From an uncultured Alphaproteobacteria bacterium (GTDB taxonomy: Bacteria; Pseudomonadota; Alphaproteobacteria; Rhodobacterales; Rhodobacteraceae), in the NCBI GenBank assembly GCA_902574225.1, contig CACGMO010000023.1:1-32001 (forward strand): 32,001 nucleotides of DNA, read 5' to 3'. Of this stretch, positions 7,311 to 15,703 are shown piece by piece. The notes under the pieces were generated by a model. It saw nothing but the letters and a program-made list of their open reading frames with translations. It was not told where the DNA came from and did not search any database. Position numbers and translations under genes: made by a program. Positions within the stretch are counted from its first letter, which is position 1. The number at the start of each line of letters is the position of its first letter.

Positions 7311-8633
7311 TTAGTCTTCCTCTGGTAAAACTAAATTAAGTATGACTGCGACTATAGCTGTTGGTGCGACAGCTGAAGTAGCTAACACTTTTACTACACC
7401 TGGAAGATATTGAACCGCGGAAGGTACTAAATTCAAGCCTAACCCTACAGCCAATGAAACAGCGATTATAACCATATTTCTTCTATTAAGTTTTACTTCA
7501 CTTAATACATTTAGGCCGGCTGCTGCCACCATTCCGAACATAACTATAACACCGCCGCCTAATACTGGAAGTGGCATAGAGGCTATAATTGCACCTATTT
7601 TTGGAATCAGGCCACAGACAACCAAAACTATTGCTCCAATTGTCACTACATGACGAGACATAACCCCTGTCATACCTACTATACCGACGTTTTGGCTAAA
7701 TGAGGTATTTGGTAACCCTCCAAAAACTCCCGCTACAGCGCTACCCAGTCCATCGGCATATGTTGCACCTGAAATTTCTTCATCGGTTGCTTCTCTACCT
7801 GCCCCAGCCTTTGTAGTTGCTGATGTGTCTCCGACTGTCTCTATCGCAGAAACGATACAAACCAATGTAACTGCGATTACAGCACCGAGACTGAATTCAA
7901 AGCCATAAGGTAATGGTGTGAGGCCGGAAAACCAACTCGCTTTAGCTACGGGTGCAAAGTTGACCATTCCTTGCGCAAACGCAAGGATGTAACCAGCTAT
8001 TATACCAATTAACACAGCCGCATTCGATATTAAGCCTTTCCCAAAAAACTTACATATCAAAGCAACAATTACAACAGCACCTGCTACACTCCAATGCATT
8101 AGAGAGCCAAAGCTTTCCGCTTCCATTTGGAATTTTGCAGCGCCTCCAGCGGCATACTTGATTGCAACTGGAATTAAATAAAGGCCAATTGCTAGGATAA
8201 CTAGCCCCGTAACTAGTGGTGGAAATAGCCACCTGATGTCTTTAATTACAGCACCAAGTAGAAAGTGAATTACACCTCCTATTATACAGGATGTTAATGC
8301 AACGGATAGACCTTGGGTTGCGGCAATACCTGCTAATACGCCCACAAAAGCAAAGCTAGTTCCTTGCATGATAGGTAGCCTTGCACCCACTGGTCCAAAA
8401 CCGACTGTTTGAAATAGTGTTGCTATACCGGCAAAAAGCATAGCCATTTGAATTAAATAGATCTGCTCTGCTCCTCCAAATGCCAATCCTGCAGCACCAG
8501 CCACTATTACCGATGGAGTAACATTAGAAGCAAACATAGCAAGGACATGTTGAAGTCCCAAGGCGCTAGCTTCTCCTAATGGTGGTGTCATGTTTGGATC
8601 TGCGTATTGACTATTTATATTTGAATTACTCAT
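7311..8633 (-). CDS. NCS2 family xanthine/urate-type purine permease
   Basis: This is a nucleobase:cation symporter of the inner membrane. The 440-aa product is almost entirely hydrophobic helices. Key family residues are visible: LQHVLAMF near residue 27 (His29, counterpart of the XanQ substrate-site histidine), SAIETVGD near 263-270, and the NAT signature QNVGIVGMTG at 314-323 followed by VMSRH, which resembles bacterial xanthine and urate carriers (Q-N-x-G...T-G) more than uracil carriers. The ATG at 8633 has AAGGAGA 5 nt upstream; a longer in-frame start at 8675 lacks this. Its location beside a purine ABC transporter and urate-degrading enzymes supports a purine substrate. Xanthine versus urate cannot be decided. 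Confidence 0.9.
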   Translation of the reverse strand: MSNSNINSQYADPNMTPPLGEASALGLQHVLAMFASNVTPSVIVAGAAGLAFGGAEQIYLIQMAMLFAGIATLFQTVGFGPVGARLPIMQGTSFAFVGVLAGIAATQGLSVALTSCIIGGVIHFLLGAVIKDIRWLFPPLVTGLVILAIGLYLIPVAIKYAAGGAAKFQMEAESFGSLMHWSVAGAVVIVALICKFFGKGLISNAAVLIGIIAGYILAFAQGMVNFAPVAKASWFSGLTPLPYGFEFSLGAVIAVTLVCIVSAIETVGDTSATTKAGAGREATDEEISGATYADGLGSAVAGVFGGLPNTSFSQNVGIVGMTGVMSRHVVTIGAIVLVVCGLIPKIGAIIASMPLPVLGGGVIVMFGMVAAAGLNVLSEVKLNRRNMVIIAVSLAVGLGLNLVPSAVQYLPGVVKVLATSAVAPTAIVAVILNLVLPEED

Positions 8634-8654
8634 CAATTTCTCCTTATATTGTTG

Positions 8655-8702
8655 TTGATAGAGTACTAGACACAAGATATGCTAATTAAGTATCCATGGC
8701 AA
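8655..8702. promoter_or_regulatory. Putative overlapping divergent promoters of the purine permease and ABC transporter
   Basis: On the plus strand TTGATA (8655-8660) is followed after 17 nt by TATGCT (8678-8683), pointing at the ABC transporter operon with a leader of about 100 nt. On the minus strand TTGCCA (8697-8702) is followed after 17 nt by TATCTT (8674-8679), pointing at the permease with a leader of about 35 nt. The two -10 elements overlap by two bases, so one bound regulator could control both. This is motif matching by eye only. Confidence 0.4.
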
Positions 8703-8790
8703 TATATTAACGCCTCGGTAGTTTTTCAGTGGTTAAACTGTGACAAAGTTCCTACACTACTTAAATCCAACTAATTAAAAGACACGCAAG

Positions 8791-10305
8791 TTGAATAATA
8801 AAATTGAAAATACTTTATTCCAGTGCAGAGCAATAAATAAGGAATTTGGAAACGTTAGGGCAAATAACGACATTTCTATAAATGTAAGATCTTCCCAAAT
8901 CCATGCATTATTAGGCGAAAACGGAGCTGGAAAATCTACGCTTGTAAAAATCATCTATGGGTTGCTCCAGCCAGACAGCGGTAGTATGACATTTTTAAAT
9001 GAGGAATATTCCCCAAAGAGTCCCAAGGATGCAAGAGCCTTAGGCGTCGGTATGGTATTCCAACACTTTTCTTTATTTGAACCCCTGACGGCATTTGAAA
9101 ATATCTTAGTGGGATTAGATAAGGAGCTTGGTGAAAAGGAACTCCATGCGAGTGTAATAATGTTATCTGAAAGTTATGGCTTAGAAGTAAATTTATCTTC
9201 TTTTATAGGAGATTTATCAGCTGGAGAACGGCAAAGAGTAGAAATTATCCGTGCCTTGATACAAAAGCCCAAGCTTTTGATTATGGATGAACCAACATCG
9301 GTTCTCACACCATTTGAATGTGAGAGCTTATTTAAGACTTTGAAAAAATTGGCTAGCGAAGGAACTTCTATTCTTTACATATCACACAAGTTAAAGGAAA
9401 TTGCCGATTTATGTGACACGGCATCTGTTCTCAGAAAAGGCGCAATAGTTGGCGAGTATGATCCAAAAAAAATGACACCAAGAGAGCTTGGAGAGATAAT
9501 GGTTGGCCAATCATTATTCGAACCTAAACGACCAGTGGCAGCAAATAAAAGTAACAAAGTTCTTTCTGTAAAAATAAACGAAGTTAAACCTGATACACAG
9601 TTTGGAGTGACATTAAAAAATATTGATCTTGCGGTTTATCAGTCCGAAATTCTAGGCATTGGGGGAGTTGCGGGTAATGGACAAGAAGAACTAATGCAAG
9701 TTCTCACGGGAGAGAAAAAAGATCGGAATGTTTCTATCAAATATATGGATAATGATATTGAAATGCTCAATCCTCGAGAAAGGCGAGAAATTGGGTTGGC
9801 TTTTGCTCCTGAAGAAAGACTTGGACATGCAGCCGTTGGAAATCTTAATTTATTGGAGAATAGCCTTATAACAGACCCTAAAAAACGCTTTCAAATGAAA
9901 ATGGGTTTTATCGATTTTAGTGAATTAAATGAATATACGAATGAAATAATTGAGAAATTTAATGTAAAGACCACTGGTGTAAGTGCACTTGCTTCATCAC
10001 TGTCTGGTGGTAATCTCCAGAAGTTTGTTGTTGGAAGAGAGATTGGGCAAAAACCTTCCTTATTCATAGTAAACCAACCTACATGGGGTGTAGATGCTCT
10101 CTCAGCGGCAAATATAAGACAGGCAATTGTTGATATAGCAAATACAGGTGCTGCTATTATTTTAATAAGCCAAGACTTGGATGAGATCCTTGAAATATCA
10201 AATAAGGTTGCTTTTTTGACAAATGGGAATCTTTCAATACCGACTAACACTATGGATATAAAAACAGACGAAATCGGTGCAATAATGGGTGGTATAAGTG
10301 ATTAG
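8791..10305 (+). CDS. ABC transporter ATPase with two nucleotide-binding domains (purine/nucleoside type)
   Basis: This ATPase energises a BMP-family importer for nucleosides or purines on the inner face of the membrane. The 504-aa protein has two ABC domains. Domain 1 is complete: Walker A GENGAGKST (residues 42-50), signature LSAGERQ (142-148), Walker B LLIMDEP (162-168), then the H-loop region YISHK. Domain 2 has a degenerate Walker A GVAGNGQEE (292-300), signature LSGGNLQ (404-410), and VNQPTWGVD in place of a normal Walker B glutamate. This asymmetry is normal for the MglA/YufO-like family. The start is TTG 8791 with no strong ribosome site. The next gene follows 11 bp downstream. Confidence 0.93.
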   Translation: MNNKIENTLFQCRAINKEFGNVRANNDISINVRSSQIHALLGENGAGKSTLVKIIYGLLQPDSGSMTFLNEEYSPKSPKDARALGVGMVFQHFSLFEPLTAFENILVGLDKELGEKELHASVIMLSESYGLEVNLSSFIGDLSAGERQRVEIIRALIQKPKLLIMDEPTSVLTPFECESLFKTLKKLASEGTSILYISHKLKEIADLCDTASVLRKGAIVGEYDPKKMTPRELGEIMVGQSLFEPKRPVAANKSNKVLSVKINEVKPDTQFGVTLKNIDLAVYQSEILGIGGVAGNGQEELMQVLTGEKKDRNVSIKYMDNDIEMLNPRERREIGLAFAPEERLGHAAVGNLNLLENSLITDPKKRFQMKMGFIDFSELNEYTNEIIEKFNVKTTGVSALASSLSGGNLQKFVVGREIGQKPSLFIVNQPTWGVDALSAANIRQAIVDIANTGAAIILISQDLDEILEISNKVAFLTNGNLSIPTNTMDIKTDEIGAIMGGISD

Positions 10306-10316
10306 AGGTATGCTTT

Positions 10317-11396
10317 ATGTTTAAGCTAATTCCGAGAGAAAATGTTTCTCCGGTTCTTTCTTTGCTGGGCCCATTATTTTCCGTTGGGCTCACGATGATA
10401 GTTGGAGGAATACTATTTTATTTTCTAGGAGTAGATCCCTTTGCCGCTATAAAAATGATATTTTGGGATCCTTTAATGAGCGAAACATTTTCAACATACT
10501 CTATTCCACAAATTTTTATAAAAGGGGCTCCTTTGATTTTGATCGCGCTCGGCCTCTCTGTTGGCTTCAAAGCAAATGTCTGGAATATAGGAGCAGAGGG
10601 TCAGTACATTATGGGAGCCATATTTGGTGCATCATTTGCACTTTCTCTTTATCCGTTGGAAAGTATTGTTATTTTTCCTGCAATGATACTAATCGGTGTC
10701 ATAGGAGGATGTTTATGGTCAATGATTCCAGCTTTTTTGAAAGTCAAGTTTCAAGTCAACGAGATACTAGTTTCTCTAATGCTAGTATATGTAGCGGAGC
10801 AAATTCTAGCTCTTGCATCATTGGGATTTTTAAGAAATCCGGATGGTGCTGGTTTTCCTGGTTCTCGTAATTTGAACCAATACACATCAGCCTCAAACGC
10901 TGAGATTATTGCGGGAACTGGAATACATCTGGGAGTGCTACTTTCTTTTTTGATGGTCATTTTTTTCTACGTGCTATTATTTCGGCACAGCCTGGGGTTC
11001 AAAATAAAGCTACTTGGAAATTCCCCAAAAGCGTCAGGTTTTTCTGGCGATAACCCTAACAAGCTCATCTTTCTTTGTTTAACTTTGTCTGGAAGTTTAG
11101 CTGGTTTGGCTGGAATAATGGAAGTAGCTGGACCTGCGGGACAGATCAACATTGACTTTAATGTCGGCTACGGATTTACGGCTATAATAGTAGCATTTCT
11201 TGGCAGGCTAAACCCTATTGGCATTTTTTTCGCTGGTATAGTCATGGCACTAACTTATGTTGGGGGAGAGCTTACGCAATTCATGCTTAATTTACCAGCT
11301 GCCGCAATCCAGGTTTTCCAGGGAATGCTTTTATTTTTCTTGCTCTCATTTGATCTCTTTGTTCATTACAAAATAAAACTCAAAGGAAATAAGTAA
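10317..11396 (+). CDS. ABC transporter permease 1 (purine/nucleoside, BPD_transp_2 type)
   Basis: This inner-membrane permease belongs to the branched-chain/sugar/nucleoside importer class (YufP/NupP-like). The 359-aa product has about eight to ten hydrophobic segments and the family stretch LIALGLSVGFKANVWNIGAEG near residues 73-93, where NIGAEGQ is characteristic of BMP-associated permeases. A second typical feature is the cytoplasmic loop LGNSPKASGFSG near 235-246. AGAGG lies 8 nt upstream of ATG 10317. Its stop is immediately followed by the ATG of permease 2, so the two are made together and probably form a heterodimeric pore. Confidence 0.92.
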   Translation: MFKLIPRENVSPVLSLLGPLFSVGLTMIVGGILFYFLGVDPFAAIKMIFWDPLMSETFSTYSIPQIFIKGAPLILIALGLSVGFKANVWNIGAEGQYIMGAIFGASFALSLYPLESIVIFPAMILIGVIGGCLWSMIPAFLKVKFQVNEILVSLMLVYVAEQILALASLGFLRNPDGAGFPGSRNLNQYTSASNAEIIAGTGIHLGVLLSFLMVIFFYVLLFRHSLGFKIKLLGNSPKASGFSGDNPNKLIFLCLTLSGSLAGLAGIMEVAGPAGQINIDFNVGYGFTAIIVAFLGRLNPIGIFFAGIVMALTYVGGELTQFMLNLPAAAIQVFQGMLLFFLLSFDLFVHYKIKLKGNK

Positions 11397-12329
11397 ATGG
11401 ATCTTTCGGAAATTAATTTCGCTGTCTTGGTTGCTAGCCTAATCGTGGCCTCAACACCGCTTGTTCTAGCGGCTCTTGGGGAGTTGATTGTTGAAAAATC
11501 AGGTGTCTTGAACCTTGGTGTTGAAGGCATGATGATAATAGGTGCGGTTACCGGTTTTATAGTTGGAGTAGAAACTGGGTCTGCCTATATTGGGATGATG
11601 GCGGCAGCAATGGCGGGAGCACTTCTTTCTCTACTATTCGCATTTATTATTTTGATAATGCAGGCTAATCAGGTGGCGTCGGGCCTAGCCTTAACTATTT
11701 TTGGGCTGGGAATAGCAGCTCTAATGGGTCACCCTTACACTGGTATAAAATCACCACAAATTTCAACCATTTCAATTCCTTTTATAAGTGAAATCCCAGT
11801 ACTCGGAACAATGTTTTTCCAACATGATTTGATAGTTTATCTATCGCTAATATCTGTGCTAGTCATTTGGTACTTTCTTAATCGTATGAGAGCAGGACTC
11901 ATCCTCAGATCAGTAGGGGAAGATCATGATGTAGCACATTCATTAGGTTACAGAGTAGTAACTATCCGGTTTTTGGCTATTACTTTTGGTGGAGCGATGG
12001 CCGGAGTTGGAGGAGGATATCTATCACTCGTGAGAGTTCCACAATGGACAGAGGGAATGACGGCCGGGGCAGGCTGGATTGCCCTTGCTCTCGTTGTATT
12101 TTCGGGATGGAGACCCTTTCGGTTACTTATAGGAGCCTATATTTTCGGCGGTATAACAATTCTTCAGCTAAACTTGCAAGCAATTGGGGTAAATATAAAC
12201 ATTGCGTTATTATCTATGGCTCCATATCTTGCAACGATATTAGCTTTAGTGGTAATATCAATGAGTCGATTCCGCGGGAATAGGGGAGCTCCGGGATGTT
12301 TAGGTAGATCGTTTGTGAAGATAACATAA
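11397..12329 (+). CDS. ABC transporter permease 2 (purine/nucleoside, BPD_transp_2 type)
   Basis: This is the second transmembrane subunit of the importer. The 310-aa protein has the paralogous motif GELIVEKSGVLNLGVEGMM near residues 27-45 (NLGVEGMM being typical of YufQ-like permeases), then multiple hydrophobic helices and the loop RSVGEDHDVAHSLGY near 181-195. ATG 11397 directly follows the stop of permease 1 with no spacer. The ATPase-permease-permease-binding protein order matches many bacterial purine nucleoside or oxidised-purine systems. Confidence 0.92.
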   Translation: MDLSEINFAVLVASLIVASTPLVLAALGELIVEKSGVLNLGVEGMMIIGAVTGFIVGVETGSAYIGMMAAAMAGALLSLLFAFIILIMQANQVASGLALTIFGLGIAALMGHPYTGIKSPQISTISIPFISEIPVLGTMFFQHDLIVYLSLISVLVIWYFLNRMRAGLILRSVGEDHDVAHSLGYRVVTIRFLAITFGGAMAGVGGGYLSLVRVPQWTEGMTAGAGWIALALVVFSGWRPFRLLIGAYIFGGITILQLNLQAIGVNINIALLSMAPYLATILALVVISMSRFRGNRGAPGCLGRSFVKIT

Positions 12330-12353
12330 CACTTATTTAAAAATGGAGAGAAT

Positions 12354-13436
12354 ATGAGACAATTTATGAAATATTTTTCAGCTTCTTTTTTATTCATATC
12401 AATGGTGATTACTTCAAGTATCGCTATTGCGGCGGATTATAAAGTAGGCTTTATATATATTGGTCCTCCAGGGGACCACGGTTGGAATTATCAACATGAC
12501 GTCGGGAGAAAAGCTGTGGATGAGGCTTTCGGAGATAAAGTAGAAACAGTCTTTCAAGAAAATGTTCCAGAAAGTGCTGACGCTGAACGCGTAATGACCC
12601 AAATGGCTCTCTCTGGGGCAGATATGATTTTTGCTACGTCTTTTGGTTACATGGAACCCGTGCTAAATGTTGCAAAGAAGTTCCCGAAAGTAAAATTTGA
12701 ACATGCCACTGGATATATGACTGCCGATAATGTCTCAACTTATAGTGCGAGGTTCTATGAAGGCAGAACAGTGGCAGGCCATATTGCAGGAAAGATGACC
12801 AAATCCAATACAATTGGATATGTCGCATCATATCCCATTCCTGAGGTCGTTAGAGGGATAAATTCTGCTTATCTTGCCGCAAAGAAAGCCAATCCAAATG
12901 TGGAATTCAAAGTTATCTGGATTTTCACATGGTATGACCCTGCTAAAGAGGCTGATGCCGCAAAAACCTTAATTTCCCAGGGTGCAGACGTCATATTACA
13001 GCACGTTGATAGTTCTGCTATAATGACCGTCGCTGAAGAAGCGGGTGTGTATGCCTTTGGTCAGGCATCCGATATGAGTGCCTTTGGCCCTAATGCTCAT
13101 CTGACGGCTATTATCAATGGATGGGCTCCATATTATGTAAAAAAGGTTAAACAGGGTATGGACGGAACTTGGAAGGGTGCTGAGCAAACTTTCGATGGAA
13201 TTGGAGCGGGCATGGTCATTATTGGACCTCTTTCCGATAAGATTCCAGACAGTGTAAAGAAAGAGGCAATGGAAATCAGAGATGGTATTGCTTCGGGAAC
13301 ACTTCATTCCTTTACAGGTCCAATCAATAAGCAAGATGGTTCGCCATGGCTAAAAGCTGGCGAAACAGCTGACATGGGTACTTTACTAGGCATGAACTTC
13401 TATGTTGAAGGTATTGAGGGTGATATCCCGCAATAA
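12354..13436 (+). CDS. BMP-family periplasmic substrate-binding protein of the purine ABC transporter
   Basis: BMP (basic membrane protein) family receptors capture nucleosides or purine bases and deliver them to the permeases. The 360-aa precursor has a signal peptide: MRQFMKYF, a hydrophobic core to about residue 24, and a likely cleavage after AIA before ADYKVGFIY. No lipobox cysteine is present, so the mature protein should be free in the periplasm. Characteristic sequences are GPPGDHGWNYQHDVG (residues 37-51), GADMIFATSFGY and IGYVASYPIPEVVRGIN. A GGAGAG ribosome site precedes ATG 12354. It is the last gene of the operon and is followed by a strong terminator. The ligand is inferred from the surrounding guanine deaminase and urate pathway. 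Confidence 0.93.
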   Translation: MRQFMKYFSASFLFISMVITSSIAIAADYKVGFIYIGPPGDHGWNYQHDVGRKAVDEAFGDKVETVFQENVPESADAERVMTQMALSGADMIFATSFGYMEPVLNVAKKFPKVKFEHATGYMTADNVSTYSARFYEGRTVAGHIAGKMTKSNTIGYVASYPIPEVVRGINSAYLAAKKANPNVEFKVIWIFTWYDPAKEADAAKTLISQGADVILQHVDSSAIMTVAEEAGVYAFGQASDMSAFGPNAHLTAIINGWAPYYVKKVKQGMDGTWKGAEQTFDGIGAGMVIIGPLSDKIPDSVKKEAMEIRDGIASGTLHSFTGPINKQDGSPWLKAGETADMGTLLGMNFYVEGIEGDIPQ

Positions 13437-13453
13437 GGTAAATTTGATAGTGG

Positions 13454-13482
13454 AAAAAGGCCCTACCAAGGGCCTTTTTTTT
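13454..13482 (+). terminator. Strong rho-independent terminator after the BMP receptor gene
   Basis: A perfect 11-bp stem, AAAAAGGCCCT at 13454-13464 and AGGGCCTTTTT at 13469-13479, with an ACCA loop, runs into a T-tract reaching 13482. It closes the ABC operon and separates it from guanine deaminase, whose start is 17 bp further on. Confidence 0.93.
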
Positions 13483-13498
13483 GGAGATTTGGTAAAAA

Positions 13499-14785
13499 TT
13501 GAAAATATTTAAAGGAAGAATTTTTTCGTTTTTAAGGAAACCAGAAGATATTAATGATACTGGTAGCTACATCTATCTAGAAAAAGGAGGAGTAACATTT
13601 GATGATAAGGGAATTATCATTGAAGTTGACGATTATTCCAAACTTAGTAAGAAATACGAGAATACTGAAACAATAGATTTTGGATCTAAAATAATCTTTC
13701 CTGGGTTCATAGATCTACACAATCATTTCCCCCAAACACAGGTAATCGCTTCATATGGAACAAAATTACTTGAATGGCTGAATAAATATACTTTCCCAAA
13801 CGAAAGCTTATTTGTTCATGATAAGCATTGTGAAAGAGAGTCAAAAATATTTTTAGATTTATTAAATCATAATGGTATTACAACTTCTGTTTCATTTGGA
13901 TCAGTGCACCCTAATTCAGTAGAATATCTATTTCAGGAAGCGCATAGAAGAAACATGTGTGTTATTGCTGGTAACGTGTTGATGGATAGAAATGCGCCAG
14001 ATACAGTTCTAGAGAAAGCCGATAAAAGCTATTTAAGTAGCAAAGAGATAATTAGTAAGTGGCATAATGTCAGCCGTTGCAAATATGCAATAACACCTAG
14101 ATTTGCAATAACCTCCACTCCAGAGTTGATGGAAGTTTCTCAAACCTTATGTGCTGAAAATCAATCATGTTATGTGCAAACGCATTTATCTGAAAATATA
14201 GACGAAATTAAAACAACACTGGAACTATTTCCAGATCAAAAAGATTACTTATCTATCTATGAGAAATATAAGTTGCTCTCGAACAAAACATTATTAGCTC
14301 ATTCTATACACTTGGAAATGAACGAGATTGAGAGAATGAAAGAAACAAAGTCTATTGCTGTCCATTGCCCAACATCAAACCTATTTCTTGGAAGTGGGCT
14401 ATTTAAATTTAAAGAGTTAGAAGAGAAAGGAGTAAGAACCGCAATAGCAACAGATGTAGGAGGCGGTACATCCTTCTCAATGTTAAGAACGCTGGACGAA
14501 GCGTACAAAATTCAGCAATTAGGAAACTATAGCCTTAATCCCCTAGCTTCATACTTTTGGTCAACTATGGGTAATGCAGAGTGTCTTGGACTTCAGGATC
14601 AAATCGGAACAATCAAGACCGGAAACTGTGCTGACTTGATAGTTTTAAATAGTAAAAGTACTCCTTTAATGAGACATAGAATGGAAAAATGTAAAACGAT
14701 TGAAGAAGAACTATTCATCCTTCAGACCTTAGGAGATGATCGAGCAATAGACTCGGTATTTATTGCTGGTAAAAAAATTAAATAA
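13499..14785 (+). CDS. guaD: Guanine deaminase
   Basis: Guanine deaminase hydrolyses guanine to xanthine and ammonia, feeding guanine into the urate pathway. The 428-aa product is an amidohydrolase-superfamily enzyme with all expected metal-site motifs: H74 and H76 in DLHNHFPQTQ, H229 and E232 in QTHLSEN, H268 in LLAHSIHLE, H289 in VHCPTSN, and D319 in ATDVGGGTSFSM, the last being a near-diagnostic guanine deaminase sequence. The start is TTG 13499, with GGAG 12 nt upstream (slightly long spacing). It follows the ABC terminator, so it probably has its own promoter or receives read-through. Its stop is 2 bp from the convergent uraD stop. Confidence 0.94.
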   Translation: MKIFKGRIFSFLRKPEDINDTGSYIYLEKGGVTFDDKGIIIEVDDYSKLSKKYENTETIDFGSKIIFPGFIDLHNHFPQTQVIASYGTKLLEWLNKYTFPNESLFVHDKHCERESKIFLDLLNHNGITTSVSFGSVHPNSVEYLFQEAHRRNMCVIAGNVLMDRNAPDTVLEKADKSYLSSKEIISKWHNVSRCKYAITPRFAITSTPELMEVSQTLCAENQSCYVQTHLSENIDEIKTTLELFPDQKDYLSIYEKYKLLSNKTLLAHSIHLEMNEIERMKETKSIAVHCPTSNLFLGSGLFKFKELEEKGVRTAIATDVGGGTSFSMLRTLDEAYKIQQLGNYSLNPLASYFWSTMGNAECLGLQDQIGTIKTGNCADLIVLNSKSTPLMRHRMEKCKTIEEELFILQTLGDDRAIDSVFIAGKKIK

Positions 14786-14787
14786 CC

Positions 14788-15270
14788 TTACTGCTGATTT
14801 TTCAGCCTTATTTCTGCGATTTTGTGTATTTCCTCTATAGCTGTATCAAACTCTGTTTCAACAGTATTTTGTAGCCTCACCTCAATATTTCTAAATACTT
14901 CTTCTTTTTTTAAGCCTGATACAGCGATAATAAAAGGAAATTTGAATTTATTCATGTAGTCTTTGTTTAACATGCTCAATAGATTATATTCACTTCCAGA
15001 AAGATTATCTAGACCAGCTCGGTTTTGTTCTTTCTTTGAATGGGCTGTTAGGTTGTTCTGTTGTCCCTTCTTAATACCTAATTCTGGATGTTCTAAAATT
15101 AGTTTCATTTTCGATTGATGATCCATCTTGGTTACGTAGTCCTTCATTAAGCTCAATATTTCCAAGGGTGACAAGGTATCCAAACGCTGGTGCTCGTATA
15201 TTGCAAGCGCTATATGAGGTGAATTTTCATACAAGCTGCCATAATGCCTAATGAATTTTTCTTGCTCCAA
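14788..15270 (-). CDS. uraD: OHCU decarboxylase
   Basis: This enzyme converts 2-oxo-4-hydroxy-4-carboxy-5-ureidoimidazoline (OHCU) to (S)-allantoin, the third step after urate oxidation starts. The 160-aa product matches the family throughout: FIRHYGSLYENSPHIA (residues 6-21), the catalytic His61 in ILEHPELG, the SKKEQNRAGL block (78-87), NKFKFPFIIAVSG (107-119) and a helix ending IAEIRL. It is transcribed away from uraH across a 77-bp gap, although it acts directly after UraH in the pathway. A fused UraH-UraD form exists in some bacteria; here they are separate and divergent. Confidence 0.94.
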   Translation of the reverse strand: MEQEKFIRHYGSLYENSPHIALAIYEHQRLDTLSPLEILSLMKDYVTKMDHQSKMKLILEHPELGIKKGQQNNLTAHSKKEQNRAGLDNLSGSEYNLLSMLNKDYMNKFKFPFIIAVSGLKKEEVFRNIEVRLQNTVETEFDTAIEEIHKIAEIRLKNQQ

Positions 15271-15302
15271 AGGTTGCCTTTTCTTTGGTTGTTTTTTGTC
15301 TC

Positions 15303-15324
15303 GTTATAGTTACCATGTAATAAC
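15303..15324. promoter_or_regulatory. Palindrome overlapping a putative uraH promoter
   Basis: The 77-bp gap between divergent uraD and uraH contains the palindrome TTAC-CAT-GTAA at 15310-15320, nested within GTTAT (15303-15307) and ATAAC (15320-15324). A plus-strand promoter-like pair TTGTCT (15296-15301), 16 nt, TAATAA (15318-15323) overlaps it, so the palindrome could be an operator. On the minus strand the same DNA offers TATAAC as a -10 for uraD. This is position- and symmetry-based inference only. Confidence 0.35.
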
Positions 15325-15347
15325 AAAAAAAAAAGAGCTTTTAATAA

Positions 15348-15701
15348 ATGACAGGTCTTACCACACATGTTTTAGATTTGACGCAAGGGAAACCGGCGGA
15401 TGCACTTGAAATTAGTTTTTATACTACGCAGTCAGACAGGAAAGAATTGATTGCTCATTTTGTAACCAATTCTGATGGAAGATTAAATAAGCCAATATTT
15501 GATCAGTCAAATATTCGAGAAGGATGGTATGAAATGGTATTTCATGCTGGAAAATATTTGGTGGCAAAACATAAAATGAAAGAAACGGATTTATTTTTTG
15601 ATAATATTTCTATCTGCTTTCAAATTAATGACCTAAAGCAACACTATCATGTCCCTCTGTTACTATCTAAGTTTGGCTACAGTACCTATCGAGGCAGTTA
15701 A
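15348..15701 (+). CDS. uraH: 5-hydroxyisourate hydrolase
   Basis: UraH, a transthyretin-related protein, hydrolyses 5-hydroxyisourate to OHCU. The 117-aa product has the family N-terminus LTTHVLDLTQGKPA, with active-site His7, and ends in the defining YRGS tetrapeptide (residues 114-117) that forms part of the active site. The central YHVPLLLSKFGYSTY is also typical. ATG 15348 has an AAGAG-type ribosome site. It begins a tightly packed plus-strand operon: puuD starts 3 bases after its stop codon. Confidence 0.96.
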   Translation: MTGLTTHVLDLTQGKPADALEISFYTTQSDRKELIAHFVTNSDGRLNKPIFDQSNIREGWYEMVFHAGKYLVAKHKMKETDLFFDNISICFQINDLKQHYHVPLLLSKFGYSTYRGS

Positions 15702-15703
15702 GC

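Noticed and set aside
8634-8790. Purine riboswitch in the permease leader
   Set aside because: No secondary structure or conserved core that I can confidently match to guanine, PRPP or xanthine (NMT1) riboswitches; the putative permease leader is only about 35 nt. A covariance-model search would settle it.
12996-13334. 112-aa minus-strand frame opposite the BMP receptor
   Set aside because: Antisense to a well-supported gene; no start signal or recognisable motif.
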